64,000 bases of DNA, taken from contig CM068318.1 in the NCBI GenBank assembly GCA_034766995.1, forward strand, positions 34,570,956 to 34,634,955. Reading direction: 5' to 3'. The notes beneath the pieces were generated by a model. The model saw nothing but the letters and a program-made list of their open reading frames with translations, did no database searches and had not been told where the DNA came from. Shown here piece after piece: positions 21,431 to 34,663 of this stretch; the first letter of the stretch is position 1, and every line of letters begins with the position of its first letter. This DNA comes from Acanthacorydalis orientalis. Its lineage: Eukaryota > Arthropoda > Insecta > Megaloptera > Corydalidae. A program made the position numbers and the translations under genes.

Positions 21431-22276
21431 ATTTTCATATTTGACACTTTCAGAGTATTTAAGAATCGTGAAGATGAAAAAGGAAGAACTAAAATGATTT
21501 TACTCTTATTATCAAGAGAATAAAAACATAGTGACGGCTAATGAAATCAGCGTTAGCTAGTAACTTATATAACATTGATGACAGAGTAAGTTTGAATATA
21601 TCTCACAAATATATCCAACCAAAAAAATTTTAGTAGTCGACGGACATGTTACATAAATGATTCTCCTGAACCATAATCAAAAATAGAGACCTTTTGTATA
21701 ATATAGTAATACTTAAATATTAGACCGATAGGAAAAAAATTACCGTTTTGTATATGAATTTGAAGGTCATAAACCGCAATTATTTTTCTAGCAACCTAAT
21801 GGAAATATAAAACAACTTACATATATCCGGAGAGTAAGATTGTCCAATGTAGTTATATAAAGTATTTTTTATATAAAAGAACAGTAATTATTTTTGGCAA
21901 TGCAACTAAATTTCACTTTTGCAACTAAATTTTCACTTTTTACACACTGCAAACTTTTTTTTCTGTTCAATAATTGATTATTAAACATTTTGATCAGAAA
22001 TATTATGAAATACTAAATCTCATTTCACCTTATTGAATGAAACACAAATATTATCTTTTCAGAAAGTTGTCAAACGAGGTCAAATTTATAACAAGATCAC
22101 ATACTTTACACATGTATTTAAACATTTTTTTCACAGTTTACTTGTACAAAACGGTGTATACAAATAAAAACCAACCATATGAATTGTATTAAAATTCAAT
22201 CCCAAACGACGGAAATGCACATATTATTAGTCTGAAGATAGTCTTAGCTTATACATGTCACCTACATACAAGTTAA
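21431..22276. other. Intergenic AT-rich stretch with a mariner end remnant
   Basis: A single Hsmar1-like end (AAACCGCAATTATTTTTCTA then GCAACCTAA) lies at 21771-21801. Nothing else recognised. Confidence 0.5.
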
Positions 22277-22387
22277 CTATCACATTTAAACATTGCGCGG
22301 CGCAAGTGTTGTTGTGTAAGGTCGGTAAGATGTACGTCACGTATATTTTACCTAACAACACACGCGCAATGTTTAAATCGTTGACTG
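22277..22387. mobile_element. Short TTAA-flanked MITE, 111 bp
   Basis: Flanked by TTAA at 22273-22276 and 22388-22391. Arms share ATTTAAACATTGCGC in inverted orientation, and GTGTTGTT further in. Non-coding. Confidence 0.55.
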
Positions 22388-22391
22388 TTAA

Positions 22392-24533
22392 TTAGAGACT
22401 AGCTTTGGAACTTCATATTTGGTTTATATGAATATATTTTAATTATTTGACAATGTCTTTTATCCATACACTAAAGAAATGTTTAATTTAAATTTGATCA
22501 CCCGTTTGCCTTACAGATTTAAATTTTTAAGATATTTTTGCAGCTATCATGCAAAACAATTGTAAAAAGAGAACATATTGACAGTTAAATTTCTTATAAA
22601 TATAAATTTTATAATTGAAGATTCTAATAGGCATACAATTTTGAATTAGAAATAATTCTAAATATTATCTCCATTTAAGTACTCTCCAATTAATAAATTA
22701 TATATTTTTCAGAATGACTACAATAAAAAAAATAACACCCAAATTAGCAATTGTTCTTTATTTAGAATTATTACAATTTGGCATAAAACAAATAGTTATA
22801 CTAAGGTAAATAGAAAACACTGAAATAAATAACAGAATATATGATATTTTTTTTTAATTTCTACGGCATGTATCTGTAAGCAATACAGACATATTTATAA
22901 GGCACTTGTTACTTTTTTTTTATAAACGACTTGTAACACCTAATAACACTTCATTTTCCAATAATACTACTGATTCTGCCTGCATTACAATAAATTCTTC
23001 GATTTGATTGGTCAATCACATAATATTTGTTCGTAGCACCATAATTTAACTCTTTCAAATTACAAATACTAAAAAATCAATCAAGTATTTAAAAATATTT
23101 TCATTTTGTTTTATAATTTAAATTTTAGGATAATGTGTTTTTATTTTGGAATTATATTTAAATTTGCTCATAAACAATGAAATATATTTTGTTATATATA
23201 TATATAATGATCTATGGAAAATTTACTTGATAAATAAATGAAGAATAATAAATGTATACTGTAAAGTAAATTTGGAAACCTGAGATCTAAAAAAAATATA
23301 TGTTAGTATAATCACACAATTGAAAATATACTAATCTTACTTTTGCACAATGACTAATATATTTAACAAACTTCTATAAATACTATTAAAGATTAATAAG
23401 CTGATAAAATGAAGTACACATCACTTTACTAATTATCAATTCATAGACAAATTATTATCATTTTTTTGTGAATCATTCTTTCAAATATTGATAAAAAGTA
23501 ACATTTTTAAATTATTATGACAATAATAATAAATTCAGTGTTACTCATCGCTTTTCAATGCATTAACTATAAACTACAATAAATGTTGAAATGATACATT
23601 TACGTGTGTTTATTTATTTGCATTAACAGAATACAAATGGCACTATTTTTATCGGAATGCTTTCTTTATAAATTTGTTAATTCTTTACAATTAGTATATA
23701 ATTTAAAAAAAAAATACTTTCTATACAATTTCCAAATTTACCTTAAGTTCCAACATTTCCATCACATTTTAAAATGTAAACATACATTTTAATATATACA
23801 AAAATTACAACCACAATATATGATACATAAATTATATACCTTTAGACAAATAATAAATTCAGTATCTTCAACATTTAAGGAAAATTTCTTCAAATTTAAA
23901 AAATATTGCATTATAGCATTTATAAAAATATAACATTCCAGATATTTTCTTTTGATATTTCTCAACATGTTTATAATTTAAAGTATTATAATGAAAACAT
24001 CTCGTATAACAAAACATCAAAACAGTATTTACAAATTGTCGTTAATTCATTTTTTAAATAAAGTATCTATAAAGTGATTATTTTATATTAATAAATACTC
24101 AATGATTTTAAAGTAATTATACAGAACTCAAAAGAAATTAGTAAAAATTGAACTGGTTCCTAAAGCAATTAACATTAAAAAATCTAACCCCGACCTCTCA
24201 TTTTCCAGTCATGATATAATAAAAATATATATAATCTTTTATACACATATACGAAAATTTTCCATGTCTCTCTAATACGATATACTTATACCTTAAAACA
24301 GTGATTTAAAATGAAAATAATATTTATCTTTGCAAATCAATATAAAAAAAAATAAAATATGACAATATAATTAAACCTCTAATAAGTATTTCATATTATT
24401 TTATAGTTTTAATCTCATGCATAATTCATTTAAATGATATTCCTGTAAATGCATTCTAATATATTTACTTTAAATGATGGAATTAGGAACAGGTTGTCTG
24501 AATGTAAATATGCTTTTTGTAATTGTTAATTAA
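22392..24533. other. AT-rich intergenic desert
   Basis: No gene, element end or conserved repeat recognised in about 2.1 kb; only short open frames of biased AT composition. Confidence 0.5.
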
Positions 24534-24883
24534 CCCTTTGTGGTTAGATAGTAACTAACTTTCTAGAGCATTCTTGTTCCAGTTGATAGGTGAGCTGCTC
24601 TGATAGAGTAAATTAAATAAAAAAAAAATTAATGAATTTTACAGGATAATCTTAAACCTCTTAGCTACGGCTGGTCTGATTGTGTAGCAGCACCCCAGTA
24701 TGACAAGCCCTTCTGCGGCCTGTGCGTAAACAACGTAAAACAGCGATTGGTGTCTGATGCTTTCCATTACACATTTACATCAGAATAAAGTTACAGGTCA
24801 ATAAGTTCTAACATTTTTATATAAAAAATTTGAAAAACCATAACGATATAATATGGATACAAATATGTTAACAATTAATAGTA

Positions 24884-25790
24884 CACTAGAACCTCGATTA
24901 CCTGTGACCCGATCAACAGTTCACTCGGTTAACCGTGTGTTGCCTGCCCGTGTCTAAAAATGTTAGTTATTCAGTTATCCACACGCATCTGTTCTTATGC
25001 AGTCTTAGAAGACGGCACAAATTTAAAAACACTTCAATAAAATGGACAATCAAAGATGCAATTTATTCTGCAGCAAAAAGTTGGTCGGAAATAATATCTC
25101 TGACTCTACAAAGATCTCAGAGGAAGTTATTTCCAGATATTGTTACACTTGAAAATGATGGTACCAATAATAAAGACTCTGATCAAGTAACAACAGAGTT
25201 ACTAATAGAAATTGTGTAAAACATTAGTGGTTTTGAAGAAGTGGATGGAGATGATCTTGAAGAATGGTTGAAAATAGATGAGGAAGACCCAGATACCAGA
25301 TCAAAGACAACTCAGTACTATCGGAAACTCTAGGAAATATTACCACTAACAATGACAGCGATGAGGAATCTGTTACCGAAGTTTCAAGGCCAACAAAAGT
25401 ATCTTTTGTAGATGCCTTTTCCTATTCAGAAACATTATTAGAGTATCTTGAGCAACAAGACACTAATTATAGTGAAATACTTAGCGTTAGAAAAATTCGA
25501 ATGTTAAAGAAAAATTGTATAAGAATAAGCATCAGTCAGATAATTCTAACTGATTTTTGTAGAAAATAACAAAGAAACACATAATGTAAATACACACATG
25601 TAACTGAAATGTTTCTACATATGTACATACTTTTATTTGGTACAAAGAAAAATAAACGTGAAATATGTATATAAAAATACCTTTTAATTGTCGTTTTATT
25701 GTATTTTATTAGTTTATTTAATTATTCGTATTTTTCGATTTTTCAGCAGTGCCACCCCCGTCATTAGCACGGATAATCAAGGTTCTACTG
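24884..25790 (+). mobile_element. pogo/Tigger-like element with transposase C-terminal remnant
   Basis: Left end CACTAGAACCTCGATTAC and right-end reverse complement CAGTAGAACCTTGATTATCC, each flanked by TA (24882-24883, 25791-25792). Inside, 25037-25219 encode WTIKDAIYSAAKSWSEIISL, the region after the DDE core in Tigger/jerky-type transposases, followed by an acidic stretch and a broken C terminus (VDAFSYSETLLEYLEQQDTN). The N-terminal and catalytic regions are deleted. Confidence 0.75.
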
Positions 25791-25822
25791 TATAACCTTG
25801 TGTGATATATCTTAAAACAATA

Positions 25823-25923
25823 GCCACTATAGTGGCATACTGTTCAAAAGAGGACCCAGCGGGAAGCCACTATAGTAGCGTTTCGTCCAAAAAGATGACA
25901 CAGACGAAAGCCACTATAGTGGC
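25823..25923. repeat. Three palindromes at a 43-44 bp period
   Basis: GCCACTATAGTGGC at 25823-25836 and 25910-25923, and GCCACTATAGTAGC at 25866-25879. Each is a 14-bp palindrome (one base off in the middle copy); the spacing is 43 and 44. They sit next to the right end of the TTAA-flanked element. Confidence 0.8.
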
Positions 25924-25944
25924 GTATAGTAACTAAAAGGTTAA

Positions 25945-27510
25945 CAACATATTCTACAATAACATGTCTTTGTGTAGTTATATTCAGATGATACCTATCA
26001 CCAAGTGTGCTCTTACTGTAATAGATTAAAGAAGCTAGGAGAAATATATATATATATTTAGTTACAAAGAGAGCACTAAGTTTTTCATTCAACTCAACTT
26101 TCTACCTAAATATAAAAACTTAAATCAATGACAAGATTACATATTTTTTATAGAATTCTTGTATTGTCAATATTTTGATATTATTAGTAATACTGATTAA
26201 TCGCAAATTATATTTTTAATACTGAGATTAAAAAAAAATAAGCAATCAGACTAAATTATAATAATTAAATATTTTAGTTGTTTTCAATAAACAACGATAG
26301 TGACTTATTTGCTTCTTTAATGTCACAAACACTGTTTTTATAGTATAAATAAAAAAAATATATTAAATATCACACTCTATATAGAAATTAATTTTAAGAA
26401 TAAGACACTGATAAAAATTATTTAATATATTTTTAAAATATAAACATCATTAAATCTGAACATAAATTTCTTCAAAAGTAAACTATTAGTTTATGTCTAT
26501 AATTTTCAGCATTTCACTAGAGCTATAACAATAAAGAATCGAATATAATTTTGAAATTACTTAAACTGTTTCAAAATAATGTTTGTATCAAAAGTAATGG
26601 TTTGTGACTTTCAAAATTATTTAAATTAATGTTTTTTTTTGTTTTATAGTAAAATTATAAATCATTTTTCTTAATAAAACATGAAAATCAAATACATATT
26701 TGAATAATTTTTTCAAAAGTCAAGACACTAAATAACTGATCAATTTTAACCTCAATAATCTTTTCAAATAACAATTCTGTATTTAGCGAACTTTTCTATT
26801 ATCTTTTTCAGAAAAAAATAATTCGCAGCCAAAACACTAATCAAAAAATCTAACTAGTAATTAAACTAAAATATTGACAATATACATATGTTTATCAGTA
26901 CGGCATTTAACAAAATCGGTGTATGATAGTAAAGCCACAGAATTACTATTCCGAAAGACATTTTTTTATTAACAATTTTAAAAAACTTATGTTATTCCAA
27001 ATATTAAAGTATTTGATATATTTTCTAGTTTACAAAATTCTCCATGTCTATATTAGAAAAAAAATCAGTTACCTTAATATTTATTACAACATAAAAAAAT
27101 ATGTTACACTTTATACTGAATGTATGAATTCATACCTTGAGCACCGACTGAGTTATTTACAGCTACAAAAATTAATTTCTTACATATATAGTGTAAGTAA
27201 AGTTGAAGAGTTCAATGCAAATTCAAACTTCACTGATGACTAGTTATTATCGGCATTATTCAGTCTGTAATTTTCTATTATAACTATAATTTATAATTGT
27301 AATTGATAATTCGTTATATTTTTTAAAAACCAATATTATCTAACAATTATATTTTACATGTAGTAATCAAAGCTAAATGTACTTCAAATATATACTTTGG
27401 CAAAGAAATACATCACGTTATTGGAGGTTCAATTATACATGTTTGTGCATGGGAAAGTACATCGTCAATGGAAAAGAAAAAATACACCTAAATAAAAAAA
27501 TTACATGAAG
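25945..27510. other. AT-rich intergenic stretch upstream of the TatD 3' end
   Basis: No gene recognised. The open frame at 26923-27243 has no known motif and the local AT bias explains it. Confidence 0.5.
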
Positions 27511-27528
27511 AGTATACTAAAGCTGGTC

Positions 27529-27534
27529 CTTTAT
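27529..27534 (-). promoter_or_regulatory. Polyadenylation signal overlapping the TatD stop codon
   Basis: Minus-strand AATAAA spans 27534-27529 and contains the TAA stop codon (27533-27531). If used, the 3' untranslated region would be only about 10-30 nt. Confidence 0.35.
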
Positions 27535-30116
27535 TGCGATAATCCAAATAGTTTAAGAGCATTGAAAGCTGTAGCGAGCGCAACTTCTTCTGGCGTTTTA
27601 CTCATGAATGCAGCGACCATTTCAACAATCGCGGGTAAAGAGCACGGCTCATTTCGTTGAAACGTACAATAACGTTGTAAAAATGTCAAAGATCTACACC
27701 GAAAATATAGGTGGACATATACAAAATTTGATTAAAAAAAATAACATATATATCGAATTTATCATTACCTTTCCGTCAATGCTTCTTTAACATTCGGCGG
27801 TAATTTCGATGCTCGTGTATTTGGATACATAAATGGAGAATCCGTTTCTACTAACAATCTATCGAGTGGCAATGTCCCTTCAACAAGCATTTTTCGAATA
27901 CCTGTATCAGATTTGTCTTTGCAGAGATAACCTAAAAGTATTATGCTTTATAAATTGACTTTTGAACATATTTTCATAATATGATGATTCACCTGTAATC
28001 CCTATATAAAATCCATGATCTAAATACGATATTGCTTGTTCAGCTGTCCCTGTAAAACAATGAATAAGAACCGGTGGCAGAACACCTCGAGTTTCGTACG
28101 GTTCCAGTAATTCAAGTAAATCATTGTGTGCATCTCTTTCATGTACATATAATGGCTTACGTAACTCGCAGGCAAGTTCAATTTGTTTGACAAAAACTTT
28201 TTTTTGCTCATCTGGTTCACTAAAATTACGATTATAATCAAGACCACATTCTCCTATTGCAACACATTCTGGCGCAGAGGCAACTTCACGTAATTCTTGC
28301 CATGAATCTTCATCAAAAGATCTGGCATCGTGAGGATGCATTCCAGCTGCACAATAACAAGTACCAGGATGTAGCCTAGTTAAACGAAGTGCTTCTTTAC
28401 TTGTTCGAACAGATGTACCAGGGACAAGGAGTTTTTGAACACCTAAATACAAATGTTCTCATAATTTGCATTCAATAAAAAATGTTTTTACTTTAAAATG
28501 ATATAATTTATACATATCAGAGATGTATACAGGCATTAGTAAAAGATAAATAAAAAATATAAATAAAAGATAAGTTATAGCTTAACAAAACAAACTCACT
28601 AACATATATTGTGATATGAAAAAGTTCCATTACAATTTTATATTTATAACTAAAAAGAATGAAATAATGTTTATGAAATTTTACATTAATTTTATATACT
28701 AACTAATTACAAATCCTGGAGAAAACATTTAATAAATTCCACCTAAGCAAATGTTTCTGTTCATATTAATTATTTTTACTTATAGATTTTTATATTATTA
28801 ATAATACAATAAAATTACTTTTATTAATAATGTACTATTTATGTTTGCAATAATGTTTTTAAAATTAATAAATGACATATTTGGTCATTTATTACAAAAT
28901 ATAAAGATAATAAACTCAAAAAATTCACAAAGTATATCACTAATACATAAGAATAACAATCATAAAATATCTTATTTAGATGTAAAACACATATCCATAC
29001 ACACTTTTAAAACAAACATTTGTTTAAATATTAATATTTCTTATGAAGATAAAAGGAAATCAATAAAAACTCATAAAACATTTTATTGGCTTATATAAAA
29101 ACCAAACAGATATTAATAAATTTAAAAATACTATTCGAATAATGTTGTTTGATTTAATGTTCCACTAACCCTTTGAACCCAATGAAGTAATAACAAAAAC
29201 AATAAAGAACAATACATGATTATAGATAGCAGATTGTGAGCCCATGAAATTATTTAATTACCTGAGATATGTGCATGCATGTGTGTAATGCATATATATA
29301 CATATATATATATAATGCAACTAAATCAGTACAATATACTATCAGCATTAAAACATGCATATTTCAACAATCAAACAGCAAAATATTAAACAAAAGGAAA
29401 TAAATTCATAAAAATAAATTCTGAGTAATAAATACGTTAACATGGAAAGATAAAAAAGAAATATGCATGAATAAGAACCAAACATTTAAAACAGGTGGAG
29501 ACATTATCCAGTAAACTCTATGATACTGAATATACAAAACCAAACGTAACATCAATCTATCAAATCAATTAGATGCTTTATTGAACCCATTACAAAAAAA
29601 TGTACAGTAGTATCACAAATTGGCTTTTTTATTGAATGAGACAACTATTAACGCTCATATATTGTATAAAATAATTACCATTAAACAAATCAATATTAAA
29701 GATTTTCAAGAACTTATTTTTCTAGAAATGCTGTGTTTAAATTCAGTTAAACTGTGAAAAAGGAAACACTTCGTCGAGTAGAAAAAAAGCCAGATATGTA
29801 AATATATAAAATGTATTATGGAAATAGCTAAATAAATTGTAAAAAAGGAAAAAATTATAAAGATATTCCAATGAATGTTCCAATAAACCTAGTTTATTTA
29901 AATTGTCCTAATATAACACATAAAACTTAAACTTTATCTATGAATAATATATTCTGTGTGATTCATCAGAGAATTGCATGGGACTGTAAAGCATATTTTA
30001 TACAACATGCCAACGAATTACATGGGACTTCAGGGTAAAATAAAATTATAGTCAAATATTTTTAATCATAGTGCATTCATTAAATATGAATTATTAGCAT
30101 TATTTAAAATTTATAT

Positions 30117-30147
<31 letters not shown>

Positions 30148-30953
30148 TCCTTTTCTGCAGCCTTTCATTGACTGTATTTTACTCTAGCAACATACAGTCA
30201 AGGATATACTATGACAGGCACTTAGAAACAAAAACCCTGTTGCTATAAGGTAACTGGCTACAGCGAATCATATACAAAGCTTTTAATTCCTTTGATAAAA
30301 TATCATTGACTGTTCAATATTATAAATGTTGAGGATACACTGATGTGAATATTTTTGAAAAAAATACAAAGCTTTGAATAAATTAATTGAATGTTATTTT
30401 TCTTAATAATCTAATTTGTTCTACTTTTACAGTTCATGATAATACAAATTATGGTTTACTGATTTTTATATAAATAGCTTTACATACTTAATGTTTACAT
30501 TTTATTATAGTATTATGATTCTAGAAATTGAAGAATACAAATATTCAAGACAACGATAATTACAAACAATATCAAAAATACAAAATTGTTTTATGAAAAT
30601 TCTGTTAATGTTAAACAGGGAATGAGAATAAACTCTCTACAAAAACATGTTACTAAAAAATGTGAATAATAATGATTTTATACATATAGATCATACAGAC
30701 CCACCATCGAAAAAAAAAACTTAACCTCAAACATTATACATTAACCTAATTCATGAAAATTATTTAAGACAATACCTGAATCTTTTGCTCTTTGTATAAC
30801 AGAATCCAAGTCCCTGCTGTACTTTTTATTAGTTAAATTGGCACCTACATCGATTACTATTAGATTTTCGTAACACTGTTTCATCATTGCCGATATTTCC
30901 GCATTGCCGTTTTCGTTTTGTTCGTTTTCTGTAGACGGTATACTCGAAGCCAT
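27531..30953 (-). CDS. TatD-family metal-dependent deoxyribonuclease, four exons
   Basis: Exons on the minus strand are 30953-30776, 28442-27993, 27931-27769 and 27693-27531; lengths sum to 954 nt, giving 317 residues with all junctions in frame at GT-AG sites. Residues about 31-41 read LIVIDVGANLT, the first metal-binding strand. Then IGECGLDYN (Glu124), PLYVHERDA (His160), VLIHCFTG (His187) and LLVETDSPF (Asp240) follow, the full set of TatD metal ligands in order, with RRNEP-like QRNEPCSLP near the C terminus. The first 30 residues are a poorly conserved polar extension. TatD proteins are 3'-5' exonucleases and endonucleases acting on DNA, with roles in repair and apoptotic DNA breakdown. 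The sequence resembles bacterial-type TatD more than animal TATDN1. Intron 1 is 2.3 kb, AT-rich and free of recognised transposons. The last exon starts after GGTGTAG. Confidence 0.93.
28443..30775. other. TatD intron 1
   Basis: 2.3 kb of AT-rich sequence with small TA arrays (29291-29313, 30119-30148). No exon or element recognised. Confidence 0.6.
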
Positions 30954-32190
30954 TTTTATTAAATAATTAAAATATATAAGCGTAAAATATCACTCGATGT
31001 AGATGCCTATATTTATTTATTGCAATTTTTTCACTAATTATATAAATAACATATTAGTCATAAACTAAATTACTTGCTGACCAACTTCATACTTATGAAG
31101 TGACATCTGACCACTCGCAGAATTACCAAAGAGTTAAAAAAAATACTAAAATTTTATTTTTTGCTAAATTTAAAGCAAATGTCAACTTCCTTAATTAATT
31201 TTCAAACAAATATAAATCGGTTTTAGCACGAAACATATTTAGTTCATGAACAAATTTCTAACAAATTCATCATTCTTTTGACACATGATATTTTGATAAA
31301 GAAATACATATCTTTGTAGTAAATAAATATTGATATCACAATCTTATCAAAAATAAAAGAGATTAAATGATTCTATTTTATTTACTTCTTTTTGCATTTA
31401 AACTTTTTTCAATATACGAGATTATAATTCACACTGTGTTTTTAAATGTTGTTATGCAGGTTCTGTATATTTGTATAGGAATTCAATTTAGGTTTCCACA
31501 TGAAAATATCAAAAAAAAATGCTTTGTTATTTAGTATTTTAGTTCAATTTAATACAATTATGTATGAAAGAATATATCGTTCAAATGGCCGCCACGGTTC
31601 CTGTGGCATGACGTAAACGACCCCATACACTATCAGTTTGACCATCAGTTATGACTGACCAATTAAATCTAAAGTTTTAACTGATCAAGCTGTGTGTACA
31701 CAATCATCAAATCTAACTGATGCGTTGTATTTACTAACGAAAATTTTTATTTACTCGTTCCCGACGCCGGCGTCATAATATTCAAATAAATACTTATATA
31801 TAGTTATTTTTTCTATTATAAAGGACATAGCAAACAGTATCGAATTATTAAAATTAATTTACCATTATTTTGAATTGTGCCATTTATGACAAAATATTAA
31901 TTATTAAAAACGTGTGCCCTCCTAAGTTAAAATACACTTACTATGCCACTGAAGATATATTTTTTTCTTTTAATCATGCACTAGTAAGAAATTCGTTAAA
32001 TAAAAAAAAATATTTTTTGACCAAAGTTTTAAAATTAACTTTTACATTAAGTGATTAAAGTTTAATTTAATAGGAGGTTGCGTTGAAAGCCGCTATTCAC
32101 GTATAGATGGCTTTAGGTGCATATGCTGTGGACAGGGATAGATGTATCTTATGTCATTTTGAAGTGTGAACATTTCCCACTAAATTCAGT
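30954..32190. other. Intergenic stretch upstream of TatD
   Basis: AT-rich; holds the divergent side of the TatD promoter. A GC-richer segment at 31585-31760 (CCATACACTATCAGTTTGAC and related inverted bits) may be a MITE but its ends are not clear. Confidence 0.4.
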
Positions 32191-32265
32191 CATCAGACAT
32201 GGCGTTTGATGACTGATTTTTGCCATCCATTGTTTACACAAGTGCTTTTCTATAACCGAATTAAA

Positions 32266-33020
32266 ATGGAAAGCGATAAGTTGTTTTTCTCATGTGTACT
32301 TCAACACTACTTTGATTTGAAAAAAGTGCAACTGAAGCTAATCGATTGCTTCCAAAAATTTATGACGAATCTGCTCTATTGGATACAGTATGTAGAGAAT
32401 GGTTTCGACGATTCAAATGTAATGATTGTGACATTCACGACAAATAACGGCCAGGTCAATCGAAAAAGTTCGAGGATAAATAATTGCAAGCTGTATTGAA
32501 AGAAAACCTTGCTCACACACTCAAAGAGTTGGCTCAACAGATCGAAGTCGATAAATCAACTATTTCACGACGTTTAAAAACCACGGGAAAGATCTAGAAT
32601 AAAGGGAGATGGTTGCCACATGAATTGGCCGAAAATTCCATTGCTAATCGTTTAAACATCTCAATTTCTTTACCTTCAAGGTGTAAAAAAAGAGGTCCTT
32701 GTGGCGTACGTAATCGGCGATAAAAAATGAATCTATTTCGACAACCCGAAACGCAAGAAATCATGGGTTGATCCTGGCCAACCATCAACCTTGACACCAA
32801 AGCGAAACATCCACGGTCGCAAAGCAATGCTCTCTATTTAGTGGGACATGAAGGGTGTCCGTGTATTATGACCTATTGAAACCGAAGGAAACAATCACCA
32901 TTGACCGTTATCGATAACAATTGGAGCGTTTGAATAATTTGATGCAAAAACGACCATTAATTGCATCAATTCTTCTTCATGACAACACTCGGCTCCATGT
33001 TGCTGTAGCCGTGAAACAAT
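32266..33020 (+). pseudogene. Mariner transposase (family D), N-terminal two thirds
   Basis: Starts MESDKLFFSCVLQHYFDLKK and continues through many frameshifts: LKELAQQIEVDKSTISRRLK (HTH), PHELAENSIANRLNISISL, a decayed first catalytic region (AIKNESIS for GDEKWI), LLKPKETITIDRYR and ASILLHDNTRLHVAVAVKQ (second Asp). It ends abruptly at 33020, where unrelated sequence begins. Confidence 0.78.
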
Positions 33021-33362
33021 GCGTTTACCTTGTTAAAAACGTTTCTACGCGCGAAAAAAACGGGTGTGTGTGCTCATGTACATACGACAGAAGTGAACTC
33101 AGCGCGGTATCTCTGTGCGCTCTCTTTCTCTCGCACTCATAGAGTCACATTCGCTCCAACTCTCTTGTTCACGGCTATGTTCATGGTAACGTTTCTCGTG
33201 ACACCCCTTATGATTTTACTCCTCGCTAACGCGCAAATAGAAGTTTCACTTCAAAAGATCGTTCCTATAAACGCACTTCCACCGTCACCCCCAGTAATTT
33301 CGTCATAAAAAAATATTGTCCCCTCAAAAATTGTGTTTTCCCCCTCAATATTACAGTTTGGC
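33021..33362. other. Segment between two mariner remnants
   Basis: About 340 bp, GC-richer, with no recognised domain. The phrase GTGTGTGCTCATGTACATAC at 33065 is also present at 16136-16155, so it is probably part of another dispersed repeat. Confidence 0.4.
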
Positions 33363-33650
33363 TACGGGCATGGCCAGTCCTCTTGCAAGACGACGCTCGA
33401 CCACGCTGTCGCAGAAACAATGCTACTCAAACTAAAGGAACTGAACTTGGAAAATCTCTGTCATCCACCGTATTCACCAGACCATGCACCAACTGGCTCA
33501 CACTTCTTCCAGGCTTTGGATCACTTCTTGCAATGAAAAGTATTCAATTCTCAACATGTTGTGGAAAACGTCTTTCATGATTTCACTACCACTCGCTCTC
33601 TCCAGGCTTCTTCACTGCTGGCATAAACAAACTACCTTTAATATGGTAAA
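33363..33650 (+). pseudogene. Mariner transposase C-terminal fragment (family E)
   Basis: Across frames it reads SCKTTLDHAVAETMLLKLKE, NLENLCHPPYSPDHAP and FFQALDHFL, the second-to-third catalytic Asp span and downstream block of a mariner. The third Asp motif is altered. It is a different subfamily from the remnant just upstream, so two mariners were brought together. Confidence 0.7.
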
Positions 33651-33674
33651 ACTGTGTTGATAGTTTGGACACAT

Positions 33675-34240
33675 ACCGATTCACACTACCTGGTGAGGAA
33701 CACTACTCTTCACCGGAACCTCCGCCTCCCTACGATCGACGAGTTTGTCCGCCGACAAGCCCGCCATTTGTACGGACGTGCGATGTCCAGCGAAAACGCC
33801 CTGGTCCGAGGACTAGGCACCAATGACCTCGTCGCCGAACACTGCACCCATCAGCGGCCTAGCCTGCCGAAGGCGTAGTGTGAGGCGATTGACGGTCACC
33901 GACCTGGCACACGCCACACACAAGTGTCAGTAAGAGGTTTGCCTTCGCCGGCCGACCTGGAGCTCCGCTGACTCGTCACCAAGAGGCGGCCACCTGGAGG
34001 GGGCCACAGAAAATGCTCCACAACTTAGTGAATAGTCTCCCTTACCCAGCAACATCCAAGGGATATGAGCTACCCGAGTTGTGAGCGCATACGCTCGGTA
34101 CTCAAGTAATGCAAGGGCCCTTCTGGCCCATGCTGCAACACTCGCCGTGATTGATTTGGGTGTGAAGATGGCAAGTGCAGCAGTCGTAGTTGGAGCGTCA
34201 TACGGAATAGACGTTGCTTTGCTGCACTCACAAATGTATC
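33675..34240 (+). mobile_element. 3' end of a Jockey/R1-type non-LTR retrotransposon
   Basis: 33690-33875 encode LVRNTTLHRNLRLPTIDEFV and RRQARHLYGRAMS, the C-terminal tail of Jockey/R1-clade reverse transcriptase proteins, then a stop. About 350 bp of GC-rich 3' untranslated sequence follows and matches the fragment nested at 35848-36139 (shared GTCAGTAAGAGGTTTGCCTT and GCAAGGGCCCTTCTGGCCC). Confidence 0.65.
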
Positions 34241-34435
34241 TCTTTGTTAATATAATAAATGATTATGTATTTGTTACTCTTTACTTTTGTTGGAAGTGGA
34301 AGAATCTTTTACAAAATCAAAATATTTTTACTCGTTCCTCCTACTTAATAAAACACTTTAATTGTACTGCTTCATATTTGAGATATAATAAACTAAAGTT
34401 TTGATTCCAAATCGGACATTTCATATTTAATGACG

Positions 34436-34436
<1 letters not shown>
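34241..34436. other. Short AT-rich spacer
   Basis: No feature recognised before the (TA)n arrays. Confidence 0.4.
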
Positions 34437-34510
<74 letters not shown>

Positions 34511-34516
34511 GCATGG

Positions 34517-34568
<52 letters not shown>

Positions 34569-34601
34569 CCACACACACACACAGACACACACACACATAT
34601 A

Positions 34602-34660
<59 letters not shown>
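34437..34660. repeat. Three (TA)n arrays with a CA-rich break
   Basis: TA arrays at 34437-34507, 34521-34564 and 34595-34660 separated by a 13-base break and an ACACAC stretch. Confidence 0.97.

Positions 34661-34663
<3 letters not shown>

Larger units (their letters stand above)
24534..25940. mobile_element. TTAA-flanked element split by a pogo element
   Basis: Flanked by TTAA at 24530-24533 and 25941-25944; ends CCCTTTGTGG on the left and CCTTTTAGTTACTATACGCC as the right-end reverse complement. The end similarity is short, but TTAA flanks and a C-rich start fit piggyBac-type elements. Without the inserted pogo element it is about 500 bp. Subterminal 43-44 bp repeats lie at the right end. 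Confidence 0.45.

Noticed and set aside
26923..27243. 106-residue open frame downstream of TatD
   Set aside because: Rich in Tyr, Ile, Lys and Asn as expected from AT-rich noncoding DNA; no motif or neighbour support.
28841..29098. 85-residue open frame in TatD intron 1
   Set aside because: Opposite strand to the gene, AT-biased, no motif.
31585..31760. Possible MITE with CCATACACTATCAGTTT at one end
   Set aside because: I could not find a convincing second end or a target duplication.
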